A stretch of 53,827 nucleotides of DNA, from positions 1 through 53,827 of the forward strand of contig JACKCT010000017.1 in NCBI GenBank assembly GCA_020633895.1. Direction: 5' to 3'. The notes under the pieces were generated by a model. The model was not told where the DNA came from. It saw only the letters and a program-made list of their open reading frames with translations, and searched no databases. Of the stretch, positions 9,962-20,892 are shown one piece after another. Numbering within the stretch: position 1 is the stretch's first letter; every line of letters starts with the position of its first letter. This DNA comes from Deltaproteobacteria bacterium. GTDB lineage: Bacteria; Lernaellota; Lernaellaia; JACKCT01. A program made the translations under genes and the position numbers.

Positions 9962-11376
9962 TCGCCCGGCGCCCGGTGCAGCGATCGGACGCGTCGTCCC
10001 GCCTCGATGGACATCACCGGCTCCAGGTTCGGGAGCGCGAGAAAATCGATGGTCCCCTTGGCGTAGTTTCCCACCGCCAGCACGCCCGGATCCTCCAACA
10101 AACGCACATAACGCACCCCGGATTGGAGCTTGCGATGCCCAAGGACGAGGGCGGTTTTCGCGTCCACGCGCCAAATCTCGCCGGTGGAATAAGACGACAC
10201 ATAGAGATTTTCACCGGCGGCGTCGATATCCATCCGGATCTGCACCGACGGGACGCGCAGGATTTTTTCTCTCGTCTTCGAATCGCGATCCACCCAACGC
10301 ACCTCAAAAAACGTCGCGCCGACAAGTTCGCCGGTGGAGCGATTCAAAACCAGGTCGCGGCTGCCCATCTCCTCGATCGGCGGGAGAAAGCGCTGCTGCC
10401 GCAGGTCGAAGATCAGCCCGTCCCGCGACAGGTCTTCGCCGATGATCAGCTCCTCGTCGAAACGCCGGATGTTCGTGATATGCCGTCCCGGCGCCGGGAT
10501 CGACTGGACGATCTTTAAGTCGTTATCCAGCGCGATCAGCGCCTCGCCAGTGTACGACCCGACCCAGACGCGATTCACCTCGCACTGGTAGGCGACTTCG
10601 TCGCCCGGCCTTTCTTCCGAGATCCGCGAGGATTTATGCCGCTCCTCCAGATCCCTGGCCCAGAGACCGTCGTGTTGGCCGACCAGTAGGTGCGTTCCGT
10701 CGCAGTCCTTGGCCGCGAAGATGGCGGCGTGGCCCATGAGGCCCCGGTCGTTGTTTTTTCGCGGGTCCACCAGAAGCTCGACGCCCGGCTGAGCGGCAAT
10801 GCGGTCGGTCGTCTCGCCGTCGGCAAAGCCGTAGTAGAAAGCTCCGAACTGGGCGATTGCGATGACGGTGACGACGGTCGCGGCGGGCAGGGCGACGGGA
10901 GTGCGAGCCAAGGCTCCTCGACGGATGAGCAGAACGCCGATGACGAGCGCGGCAAAGGCGATGAGGCGCAGGCTCGGCGTTGAGGTCCAGACGGCCGACG
11001 CGAACAAAGCGGCGACGGTGACGTAGGAGACGATGCGTTCGGGGAATCGCGCACGGGATGCCAAATAAATCCCACCGGCGAGCAAGGAAAGCCCGAACGC
11101 CGCGAGGTTGATCGTCGAGAGAAACCAAGCAACGAAAAACCAATGGACGGCCAGGACGACGAAGAAAACGGCGGCCAGGGCATGGCCTGTGCGCGGGCGG
11201 CTATTCCGGACGCTCAAATAGATGGCGACCATGGCCGCGACCAACACGCCCAGGACGGGATAGGCGGCGATCCAGAGAAAGGAGACCGGCAGCAGCGCGG
11301 TCAGGACGCACAGCAGGCTCAGCAAATACGCGGCGATCACGGGCTCGCGGGATCCTTGGGCCGATTCGTCGCTCAC
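9859..11376 (-). CDS. Membrane protein with C-terminal propeller-like domain, unknown function
   Basis: A 505-aa protein I do not recognise. Residues about 12-200 contain six or seven hydrophobic segments. The remaining 300 residues are soluble, rich in short beta-type stretches with recurring phrases (LVGQHDGLWARD, VWVGSYTGEALIALD, YVSSYSTGEIWRVD, GVLAVGNYAKGTIDFL) that suggest a six- or seven-bladed propeller, probably outside the cell. I chose the GTG at 11376 because GAAAGG precedes it by six bases; a TTG at 11427 would start inside the terminator hairpin of the oxidase operon. It follows that operon on the same strand, but a terminator separates them. Its 3' end overlaps the capA-like gene by 103 nt. 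Confidence 0.7.
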   Translation of the reverse strand: MSDESAQGSREPVIAAYLLSLLCVLTALLPVSFLWIAAYPVLGVLVAAMVAIYLSVRNSRPRTGHALAAVFFVVLAVHWFFVAWFLSTINLAAFGLSLLAGGIYLASRARFPERIVSYVTVAALFASAVWTSTPSLRLIAFAALVIGVLLIRRGALARTPVALPAATVVTVIAIAQFGAFYYGFADGETTDRIAAQPGVELLVDPRKNNDRGLMGHAAIFAAKDCDGTHLLVGQHDGLWARDLEERHKSSRISEERPGDEVAYQCEVNRVWVGSYTGEALIALDNDLKIVQSIPAPGRHITNIRRFDEELIIGEDLSRDGLIFDLRQQRFLPPIEEMGSRDLVLNRSTGELVGATFFEVRWVDRDSKTREKILRVPSVQIRMDIDAAGENLYVSSYSTGEIWRVDAKTALVLGHRKLQSGVRYVRLLEDPGVLAVGNYAKGTIDFLALPNLEPVMSIEAGRRVRSLHRAPGDHELTWVSRAGAFSFDLDSLPASPSSSDAPSGEK

Positions 11377-11426
11377 GCCGGGCCTTTCGCCGGAGAATGC
11401 GTCACGGGGCGGGCGTGGTTCCGGCA

Positions 11427-11455
11427 AGAAAAAAGGACGCCAGCCGACGTCCTTT
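11427..11455 (-). terminator. Intrinsic terminator of the caa3 oxidase operon
   Basis: Minus-strand stem AAAGGACG/CGTCCTTT (arms 11448-11455 and 11432-11439, eight-base loop) runs into a T-rich tract (11434-11427, TTTTTTCT type). It lies 28 bases beyond the ctaF stop, at the end of the respiratory cluster. Confidence 0.75.
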
Positions 11456-11482
11456 CTATCGCGGAATTTGTCGTTTGTCGTC

Positions 11483-11956
11483 TTAGTGCTCGGCGGCGCC
11501 CTCGTGATGGGCCTCTTCGCCTTTTTCGGACGATTCGCCCGACGCTTCGGCGGCCGCGGCTTTTTCGGCGGCCTGCTCGTTGCGCAGGACCATGTTGTCT
11601 TCCACCGGGTCGATCATGCCTCGGGTGCGCATGTCACTGAAGGTCATCGCGAAGAAAATCAGGATGAACAGCAACGTCACGACCAGGATCAGCGAGTTGA
11701 GCCGGTCGTCGTATTTGAGGTGCATGAAGTATCCGACGACCAGGGACGCCTTGACGACGGCGACGGCCATGGCGACGGGAATGGACCACTTGCCCAGACC
11801 CGCGAAGGAGACCAGGACCGTGATGCCCGTCAGCACCAGCAGGGAGCCGTAGACGGCGAAATAGACCGTGTACGGCAAAACATGGTGCTCGCCGTGGTGT
11901 CCGCCGTGCTCGGCGGCGTGCGTATTATCCATGGTATCGGCAGCAGCTTGGCTCAT
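11483..11956 (-). CDS. ctaF: Cytochrome c oxidase subunit IV (caa3 type)
   Basis: A 157-aa small oxidase subunit with three membrane helices (about residues 28-50, 58-80 and 88-108). YFMHLKYDDRLNS and IFFAMTFSDMRTRG are typical of bacterial subunit IV (CtaF/COX4_pro). It is last in the ctaC-D-E-F order, 11 bp after ctaE. Odd: the N-terminus is His-rich (HAAEHGGHHGEHH), and the C-terminal 40 residues form an Ala/Glu/Ser-rich acidic tail ending in histidines, neither of which belongs to the family core. The ATG at 11956 follows ctaE directly; the longer open frame overlaps ctaE and is not coding. Confidence 0.88.
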   Translation of the reverse strand: MSQAAADTMDNTHAAEHGGHHGEHHVLPYTVYFAVYGSLLVLTGITVLVSFAGLGKWSIPVAMAVAVVKASLVVGYFMHLKYDDRLNSLILVVTLLFILIFFAMTFSDMRTRGMIDPVEDNMVLRNEQAAEKAAAAEASGESSEKGEEAHHEGAAEH

Positions 11957-11967
11957 CGGCGACTCCG

Positions 11968-12621
11968 CTATTTGACCAGGTAAAGCAAGGGAAACAGGAA
12001 GATCCAGATCAGGTCGACCAAGTGCCAGTACAGGCCGACGTTTTCCACCGGCGTGAAGTACTCGGCGGAAAAATCGCCCCGCTTGGAGCGCATCAGGATC
12101 CAAATCAGGACGCCGATGCCCGCGATGACGTGCAGGCCGTGCAGGCCGGTCATCACGAAATAGATGCCGAAGAACAAGTGGGGAAGTCCCTCGATGCCAT
12201 GGCCGGTGTAGAACTTGCCGGGCAGGAAACCGTGATGGAACTTGGCCGAATACTCGAAGTACTTCACGACCAGGAACACGCACGCGAAGGCGATGGTGGC
12301 GACCAGATTCCAGATTAATTTTTTCTGGTTACTGGTCTGAGCCGCGCGAACGGCGAGGGCCATCGTCAGCGAGCTGGTGATCAGCACGACCGTGTTGAAG
12401 CCGCCCATGGGCACGCTTAAGTGGTGGTGCGCCTCCAGAAACGTATCCGGATAGAAAAAGCGGTACGTGGCGTAGGCCAGGAACAAGCCCGAGAAGAACA
12501 GCAGCTCCTGTCCCAGAAACAACCACATCCCCAGCTTGGCCGAATCGGCCTGCTGTCCCGGCGTATAAAAATGGTGCGCCAGGAATTTGGGGTGTTCCGC
12601 ATGTTCGGCGGTCGTGCTCAT
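11968..12621 (-). CDS. ctaE: Cytochrome c oxidase subunit III
   Basis: A 217-aa membrane subunit III with five predicted helices, somewhat shorter than seven-helix mitochondrial homologues, as in caa3-type enzymes. Seen: [20 protein letters not shown] near the N-terminus, then [26 protein letters not shown] with the conserved GLHGLHV, and a C-terminal [21 protein letters not shown]. It stabilises subunit I and the proton-uptake path. It begins 18 bp after ctaD and ends 11 bp before ctaF, so co-transcription is nearly certain. Confidence 0.95.
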   Translation of the reverse strand: MSTTAEHAEHPKFLAHHFYTPGQQADSAKLGMWLFLGQELLFFSGLFLAYATYRFFYPDTFLEAHHHLSVPMGGFNTVVLITSSLTMALAVRAAQTSNQKKLIWNLVATIAFACVFLVVKYFEYSAKFHHGFLPGKFYTGHGIEGLPHLFFGIYFVMTGLHGLHVIAGIGVLIWILMRSKRGDFSAEYFTPVENVGLYWHLVDLIWIFLFPLLYLVK

Positions 12622-12639
12622 TAGGCTCCCCTTCAGCGC

Positions 12640-14294
<1,655 letters not shown>

Positions 14295-14295
<1 letters not shown>

Positions 14296-15293
14296 TATTG
14301 GCCTCCGTGTTCCTTGATGTATTCGATCAGCGCGTCGACCTCGTCGTCGCGAAGTTGGCCCTTGAACGTCGGCATGACCGGCTGGAATCCGGCGACGACT
14401 TTCGCCGTCGGGTCCATGATGGACTCACGGATGTAATTGTCGTCCACCAGAACCTGGCTTCCGTCGGCCAGATTTTCCTGGCTGCCGTACTTGCCTTTCA
14501 GGCTCGGGCCGGCGCCGGCCTGACCGGTCATCGTATGACAAGCCGTGCAGCCGCGCTCGGTGAAGATGCGCTTGCCGTGCTCGGACAGGGGAATCGACTC
14601 ATCCAGCTTGCCCTGGCCCTCGATCCACTTGTCGAAGTCCTCCTGGGACTTGACGATGACCTTGGAGAGCATCTTGGAATGGTTCTGTCCGCAATACTCG
14701 GTGCAGAAGATCTGGTGCTCGCCCGGCGCGATCGCCTCGAACCAGATCGTCGTGTAGCGATTAGGCAGGACGTCTTTTTTGACGCGAAAATCCGGGACAA
14801 AGAAGCTGTGCAGCACGTCCTTGGAGGACATGGTCAGCTTGACCGGCCTGCCGGCGGGAACCACGAGTTCGGTGGTGTTCACGCCGGCCGAAGGATAGTC
14901 GAAGCTCCAGTTCCACATTTGCGCCTTGACGCGGATGTCCATGGCGTCCTTGGGCGCCACGCTCATATCCATGTAGGCGCGGAAGCCCCAGACGAAAACC
15001 GCGATGAGCAGAACGCCGGGGATGGCGCTCCAGGCCAGTTCCAGGGCGTGGTTGCCGTGAATGGGGCTGGTGCGTTGGTTGGGATCCTTGCGGCGGTACT
15101 TGATGGCGAAATACGCCATGGTGCCGATGATCAACACGAAGAAGATCACCGCCAGCCAATAGATAAAATAGAACAGGTTGTCGATGTTCGAGGCGAACGT
15201 GGAGGCCGCGGGGGGCATCCAGAATCGGCCTTCCGCCGGTCCCTGTCCCTGCACCGCCTGATGCAGGATCGTTTGCACGCTCAAGGAATTCAA
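14295..15293 (-). CDS. ctaC: Cytochrome c oxidase subunit II with fused cytochrome c (caa3)
   Basis: A 332-aa subunit II. Seen: two N-terminal helices (about residues 35-60 and 80-105), then a periplasmic cupredoxin with the CuA site ([12 protein letters not shown], ligand His upstream in VLHSFFVPD), then a C-terminal cytochrome c with one heme site (CTACH near residue 253) and Met ligand candidates in VMPTFKG. This fusion defines caa3 oxidases: electrons pass heme c to CuA to heme a. The TTG start at 15293 is supported by GGAGGA five bases upstream and overlaps the SCO stop by four bases (TTGA). It is followed immediately by ctaD. Confidence 0.95.
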
Positions 15294-16120
15294 TGAAGTC
15301 CTCCGGATTCGGCGTTCTCGCGACGCCAGAAGAATCCCAACATGACGGCCATCACCACGACCGTCACCACCCCGCCGACGCGCATCATCCCGAAGGCGAA
15401 GGGGCCGTAGGCGCCGATGCTGGAGTCGTAGTGAAAGCAGCTTAAGACCAGCTTATCCACCGGCGATCCCACTCGGCCTTCCGAGGACTCCACCAACGCG
15501 AACTTCACGTCCCGGGGCTTGTAATCCAGCCCGTAAAGGTAGCGGGACACTTTGCCTTCCGGCGACAGGAAGAAGATGGCCGCCGGGTGGGCGTATTGGT
15601 CTTGGTCCTCGTCGTATTTGTAGCCGAAACCCACCGTCTCGGCGACTCGATCGATATTCTCTTTCGTGCCGACCAAAAAGCTCCAATCGGCGTCGCCCAG
15701 TCCCAGTTCTTCCAGGTGGCTGGCCCGTTTTTTCGCGGCCAGTTTGGGCGTCTCGTTCGGATCGATGCTGATCGTCACGATGCGAAAGTTCTGCCCCGGC
15801 GCCCAGTCCATGCCGCCCAGGCTTTTGGTCAGGCTATTGAGCACCAGGGTGCAGAGCATCGGGCATTCGTAGTAGTTGAGCGTCAGGATGACCGGCAGGT
15901 CGCCTCGGACATAGTTCTTCAGCGTCACCGCCTGTCCGTTGTGATCCGTAAACGGGATCGACAAATCCAACTGCTCGCCCAGATGCTCCTGAATGGCCAC
16001 CCCTTCCAGTTGGTTGGGAAGGGGTTCCTCCGCTTTCGCGGGCGTGGCCGTCAACCACAAAGTGAAAACTAGAAATCCGGTAAAAAGGATCCCGCTGGCG
16101 CGCTGATGACGTGCCGGCAA
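15290..16120 (-). CDS. SCO1/SenC-family copper assembly protein, C-terminally anchored
   Basis: A 276-aa thioredoxin-fold copper chaperone for CuA maturation. Seen: signal peptide (residues 1-30), copper motif CPMLC near residues 91-95, and the distal copper His in DQYAHPAAI near 180. A C-terminal membrane helix (about 245-268) then anchors it, which is unusual, since most SCO proteins are N-terminally anchored. The stop overlaps the ctaC start, so synthesis is coupled to the CuA-bearing subunit it probably loads. A second, classically anchored SCO lies at 24933-25658. Confidence 0.92.
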   Translation of the reverse strand: MPARHQRASGILFTGFLVFTLWLTATPAKAEEPLPNQLEGVAIQEHLGEQLDLSIPFTDHNGQAVTLKNYVRGDLPVILTLNYYECPMLCTLVLNSLTKSLGGMDWAPGQNFRIVTISIDPNETPKLAAKKRASHLEELGLGDADWSFLVGTKENIDRVAETVGFGYKYDEDQDQYAHPAAIFFLSPEGKVSRYLYGLDYKPRDVKFALVESSEGRVGSPVDKLVLSCFHYDSSIGAYGPFAFGMMRVGGVVTVVVMAVMLGFFWRRENAESGGLH

Positions 16121-16133
16121 TGTCCCTGCTCCT

Positions 16134-16772
16134 TTACGCAGCCCCGTCGCCGGCGTCTTCCGTGTCCGATGAGGTTTGCGCGTGACGCGATTCCGTGGAG
16201 GAATCCGAGGTGTCGGTAATGTGCGAGGCCGTGTCCGATTCCGCGGCCGAAGATTCGGCGACGGCGACTGTTTCGGTCGAATCGGCGGCGGCCGTCACGG
16301 CGGCCGGTTTGGCCTGGGGGCCGAAGGGAGCCAGCAGGCTCGGATCCTTGGCGACCTTGGCCATCATCTCTTCGATTTTGATCCGCTTGAGTTCGGCCTG
16401 GCCGCGCTCCTGCGTCTGGATAAGCTGCGGGTTTTCGACCGAAAGGCGCTTCACATAGACCTGCCGTTGCGATTCCATCTTGAAGGCTTCGGTCACGCCC
16501 ATCGAAAGGGCGAACACCACCACGGTCAACACGGCGACGATGCCGAACAAGATGCCCAGGGGCAGGTTATCCGGCTCCACCTGGCGTTGGCGGAGTTTTT
16601 CAATCTCCTCGGCGGAGATTTTCGGCGTGGAGCGGCCTTCTCCGGGGGCGGAGATGCCCATGACCCGAGAGACGTTGCCGTAAAGGGACGCCTTCTGGTC
16701 GCTGTCCGCAGCGGCGCTTTCGGCCTTGGCCAGATCTTCTTCGCCGGGCTGTTTGGTCTCGTTGTCGCTCAC
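16134..16772 (-). CDS. Single-TM protein of the ACIII/caa3 operon, unknown role
   Basis: A 212-aa protein without a family I can name. Seen: a cytosolic N-terminus of about 75 residues, one clear membrane helix (IVAVLTVVVFALSMGV, near 78-95), a charged amphipathic stretch (ESQRQVYVKRL...EEMMAKVAKD), then a 60-residue Ser/Ala/Asp/Glu-rich tail of low complexity. It sits between actF and sco with gaps of 10 and 13 bp. By position it could be an ActG-like accessory subunit or a linker between complex III and the oxidase, but nothing in the sequence proves this. There are no cysteines or heme motifs. Confidence 0.75.
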   Translation of the reverse strand: MSDNETKQPGEEDLAKAESAAADSDQKASLYGNVSRVMGISAPGEGRSTPKISAEEIEKLRQRQVEPDNLPLGILFGIVAVLTVVVFALSMGVTEAFKMESQRQVYVKRLSVENPQLIQTQERGQAELKRIKIEEMMAKVAKDPSLLAPFGPQAKPAAVTAAADSTETVAVAESSAAESDTASHITDTSDSSTESRHAQTSSDTEDAGDGAA

Positions 16773-16782
16773 CGACGACTCC

Positions 16783-18003
16783 TTAGAAGTTCTCGAAGCG
16801 CAGCGACTCTTGCAGTCGCGGATCTTTAATGGGCACCAGAGGATTACGACGCAGATTCCAGGTGAAGAACGCCAGGAACAGGCCGCCGATTCCCAACAGA
16901 GTGGTCACGTCGATCAGGCCGAAGACCACGCCCTCGTGATGCAGTGACGGAGCCACCAGCCAGTACATGTCGATGAAATGCATCATCAGCATCCACATTG
17001 CGCCGACCAGAAGGGCGAAGCGGTGGCGCTTGGTGGACCGCGTCAGGAAGTAAAAGAACGGAAGCACGAAGTGGCCGACCGCCATGAAGGTCGTCATTTT
17101 TTGCCAAGAACCGACCGAGCGGTGGGCGTACCAGAGGGTTTCCTCGGGGATATTCGCATACCAGATCAGGAAATACTGGGAAAAGGCGATGTAGGTCCAA
17201 AAAACCGTGAAGCCGAACAACAGTTTGCCCAGGTCGTGGTAGTGCTCGGTGGTTACAACGCCTTCCAGCAGTCCGGCGGACTGCATCGCGATGATGGAGA
17301 TCGAGAGGAAGGCGAAGATGGCGACCAACGATCCGGAGAAGTAATAGACGCCGTAAATCGTCGAGTACCAGTGGGGGTCCAGGGACATGATCCAGTCAAA
17401 CGCCGCGAAGGTCAGCGTCAGCGCCGTCAGGATGATCCCCGGGCCGCTCAGGTTCTGCAGGCGGCGGGTGATCTTCTTGTCGCCGGATTTGTCCTGCTTG
17501 ACCGAACCCCGGTAGTAAATGAACGACAGCAGAATCCAGATCACGAAATAGCCGCCGGCCCGGTAATAGAAGAACTGCTCGTTCAGATAACCGGCCTTGG
17601 CCTTGAGCACCGGGTCGTGGGCGACGGCCTCGTGATGCGACCAGTGATACAGGTCATGCAGGCCCAGCACGATGGGGATGAACAGAATCGCCATCAGGGG
17701 CAGGGTCGCCATGGCGTTTTCAGCCACGCGGCGAACCACGATGCTCCATCCCGCGCGGGTCACGTACTGGATCAGGACGAACAACAGCCCGCCCAGGCTC
17801 AGGCTCATCGTGAACAGGAAGGCGGTGAGGTAGGAGTGGAAGAAGGCTTTGGCTTCGACCACATGCCCCATGACCGCCAGGTAGGACAGCACCAGGCCTC
17901 CCACGCCGATCACACCGGCGATCAGCGGGAGCTTGGTCCGCCAGGGGTGGCCCTGGGGGATGACCGTTTGTTCTTGCGTCAATTCGACGTGACCGTGTGC
18001 CAT
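16783..18003 (-). CDS. actF: Alternative complex III subunit ActF
   Basis: A 406-aa integral membrane protein with about ten helices, a paralogue of ActC in the NrfD/PsrC superfamily. Seen: conserved AFFHSYLTAFLFTMSLSLG, DLYHWSHHEAV, FAAFDWIMSLDPHWYSTIYG, YFLIWYANIPEETLWY and FIDMYWLVAP, typical of ActF. In ACIII this subunit lies beside ActC and is proposed to help in quinol chemistry or proton movement. The gap to actE is 18 bp. No unusual features. Confidence 0.92.
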   Translation of the reverse strand: MAHGHVELTQEQTVIPQGHPWRTKLPLIAGVIGVGGLVLSYLAVMGHVVEAKAFFHSYLTAFLFTMSLSLGGLLFVLIQYVTRAGWSIVVRRVAENAMATLPLMAILFIPIVLGLHDLYHWSHHEAVAHDPVLKAKAGYLNEQFFYYRAGGYFVIWILLSFIYYRGSVKQDKSGDKKITRRLQNLSGPGIILTALTLTFAAFDWIMSLDPHWYSTIYGVYYFSGSLVAIFAFLSISIIAMQSAGLLEGVVTTEHYHDLGKLLFGFTVFWTYIAFSQYFLIWYANIPEETLWYAHRSVGSWQKMTTFMAVGHFVLPFFYFLTRSTKRHRFALLVGAMWMLMMHFIDMYWLVAPSLHHEGVVFGLIDVTTLLGIGGLFLAFFTWNLRRNPLVPIKDPRLQESLRFENF

Positions 18004-18021
18004 TCTGCTGCCCTTGCTCCC

Positions 18022-18900
18022 TTAGTCGGCCGAATGGGCCTTCGTCGATTCGTCTTCGGTGGATGCGTGCTCTTCGTCGGACGCGGCGGCCTCTTCAGCC
18101 GCGGCCTCGGCGGCCGAAGCGGCGGCGTCATCGGAGGATGGCGTCTCGGCGCTCTCGCCGGCCGTATCCGCAGCGCTGTCCTTGGCGCTATCGTCGCCGG
18201 TCGATTCTTCGGCGGCCTCGGGGGTCGCTTCCGGAGTCGCTTCCGGCGCCGGAGTCGCGGCGGCGGCTTCCTCGGCCTCGGCGGTCTTTTCTTCCGTCTT
18301 TTCCTCCACCGGCGGGGCGGAGGTCAGGGCGCGTTGCAGGGTGCGGACGTAAGCCGCGATCGCCCAACGGTCTTCCAACGGAATCTGCTTGCCGTAAGCG
18401 GGCATATTGCGCACGCCGTGCTTGACGATGTTGTAGATCTGGCCGATCGGCATGGCCGTCAGACGGGCGTCCGAATAAGGCATCGGCGGCAGCATCCCCC
18501 GCTGAACCACGATGCCCTTGCCGGAGCCGGAGGCGTCATGGCACGGGATGCAGTAGATCTCGAAGCGCTGCTTGCCCCGCGTGAGCAGGTCCATCGTCAG
18601 TTCCATATTGGTCGGCAGTTCGGTGACGAAATCGTCGCCGACCTTGCCTTCGTAGAGATAGCTGTCGAGTTCCAGCGTTCCACGGGCCACCGTGCCGTCC
18701 ACGGGTGGGCGCATTCCGCGGCCGTCGGCGAAGAAGTCGCTGGGTTCCTGGGGATCGATCCGCGCCTGCTGGTCCATGTTCCAGTTGGGATGGACGGGCG
18801 GCTTGTCCGAAATCGACCCTCGGCACCCCAGGCTCACCAGCCCCAGGGCCACCAGCGCCAAGACCGTCATCAACAATCGATGCAAGATTCGGCCGCGCAT
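18022..18900 (-). CDS. actE: Alternative complex III monoheme cytochrome ActE with long acidic tail
   Basis: A 292-aa periplasmic lipoprotein cytochrome c. Seen: signal peptide and lipobox (LVSLGC near residue 26), the conserved N-terminal PPVHPNWNMDQQ segment, heme-binding CIPCH near residues 118-122, and Met ligand MPAYGKQIP near 165. The family core ends near residue 190. Beyond it is a roughly 100-residue Ala/Glu/Ser/Asp/Thr-rich tail with PEATPEATPEA repeats, which normal ActE proteins lack. It might act as a flexible acidic tether or docking patch. actE starts 3 bp after actD and belongs to the act operon. Confidence 0.92.
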   Translation of the reverse strand: MRGRILHRLLMTVLALVALGLVSLGCRGSISDKPPVHPNWNMDQQARIDPQEPSDFFADGRGMRPPVDGTVARGTLELDSYLYEGKVGDDFVTELPTNMELTMDLLTRGKQRFEIYCIPCHDASGSGKGIVVQRGMLPPMPYSDARLTAMPIGQIYNIVKHGVRNMPAYGKQIPLEDRWAIAAYVRTLQRALTSAPPVEEKTEEKTAEAEEAAAATPAPEATPEATPEAAEESTGDDSAKDSAADTAGESAETPSSDDAAASAAEAAAEEAAASDEEHASTEDESTKAHSAD

Positions 18901-18903
18901 GGA

Positions 18904-19445
18904 CTATTGCTCCACCATTTCGACGTGCGTCGCACCCAAGCTCTCCAGGTACTGGGCCGTCTCTTCAGGATGAAATTTCGGGTCTTCGGCCTCGATGGCA
19001 ATGAAGAACTTGTCGTCAGTGACCGATTCGAACCGCTCGGATTTGAACAGCGGGCTGTAGTGCTGGGGGATGCGGCAAAGATGAAACATACCGAACACCG
19101 CGCCCAGGGCGCCGAACAGCACGCCCAACTCGAACGTGATCGGGACGTAGGCCTGCCAGCTAAACAGCGGCTTGCCGGAGATGACCAGGGGATAGGCTTT
19201 CACGCTGACCCACCATTGCAGCAGCATACCGCCGCTGGCTCCGGTCAGGCCCATGACCAACACGATCCAAGGAAGCATCGAGCGCTTGAGGCCCATGGCC
19301 TTGTCCAGGCCGTGCACGGGAAACGGCGTAAACGCGTCCCAGTACTTGAAGCCGTCGTCGCGAATCTTCTCGCAGGCGCTGTAGATGGCGCTCGCCGTAT
19401 CGAACTGGGCCAGCAGGCCGTGGGGCTTCGGGTTTTTGGCCGCCA

Positions 19446-19446
<1 letters not shown>
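18904..19446 (-). CDS. actD: Alternative complex III subunit ActD (DUF3341)
   Basis: A 180-aa protein of the DUF3341 family. Seen: cytoplasmic N-terminal domain (LLAQFDTASAIYSACEKIRDDGF, split here at FD), the conserved DAFTPFPVHGLDKAMG segment, then two membrane helices (about residues 58-80 and 98-120) and a short C-terminal soluble part. ActD is a peripheral-membrane subunit without cofactors. The ATG at 19446 overlaps the actC stop (TAATG), which fixes the start; the longer open frame upstream runs inside actC and is not coding. Confidence 0.93.
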
Positions 19447-20888
<1,442 letters not shown>

Positions 20889-20892
20889 GGGA

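Noticed and set aside
8516-10174. Open frame extending metH upstream by over 550 codons
   Set aside because: It runs antisense through the CapA-like gene, has Arg/Pro-rich noncoding composition and no ribosome site; MetH begins normally at MFLDEIKKR.
11376-11427. TTG start at 11427 for the membrane-propeller gene
   Set aside because: It would lie inside the oxidase operon terminator; the GTG at 11376 has a proper GAAAGG ribosome site.
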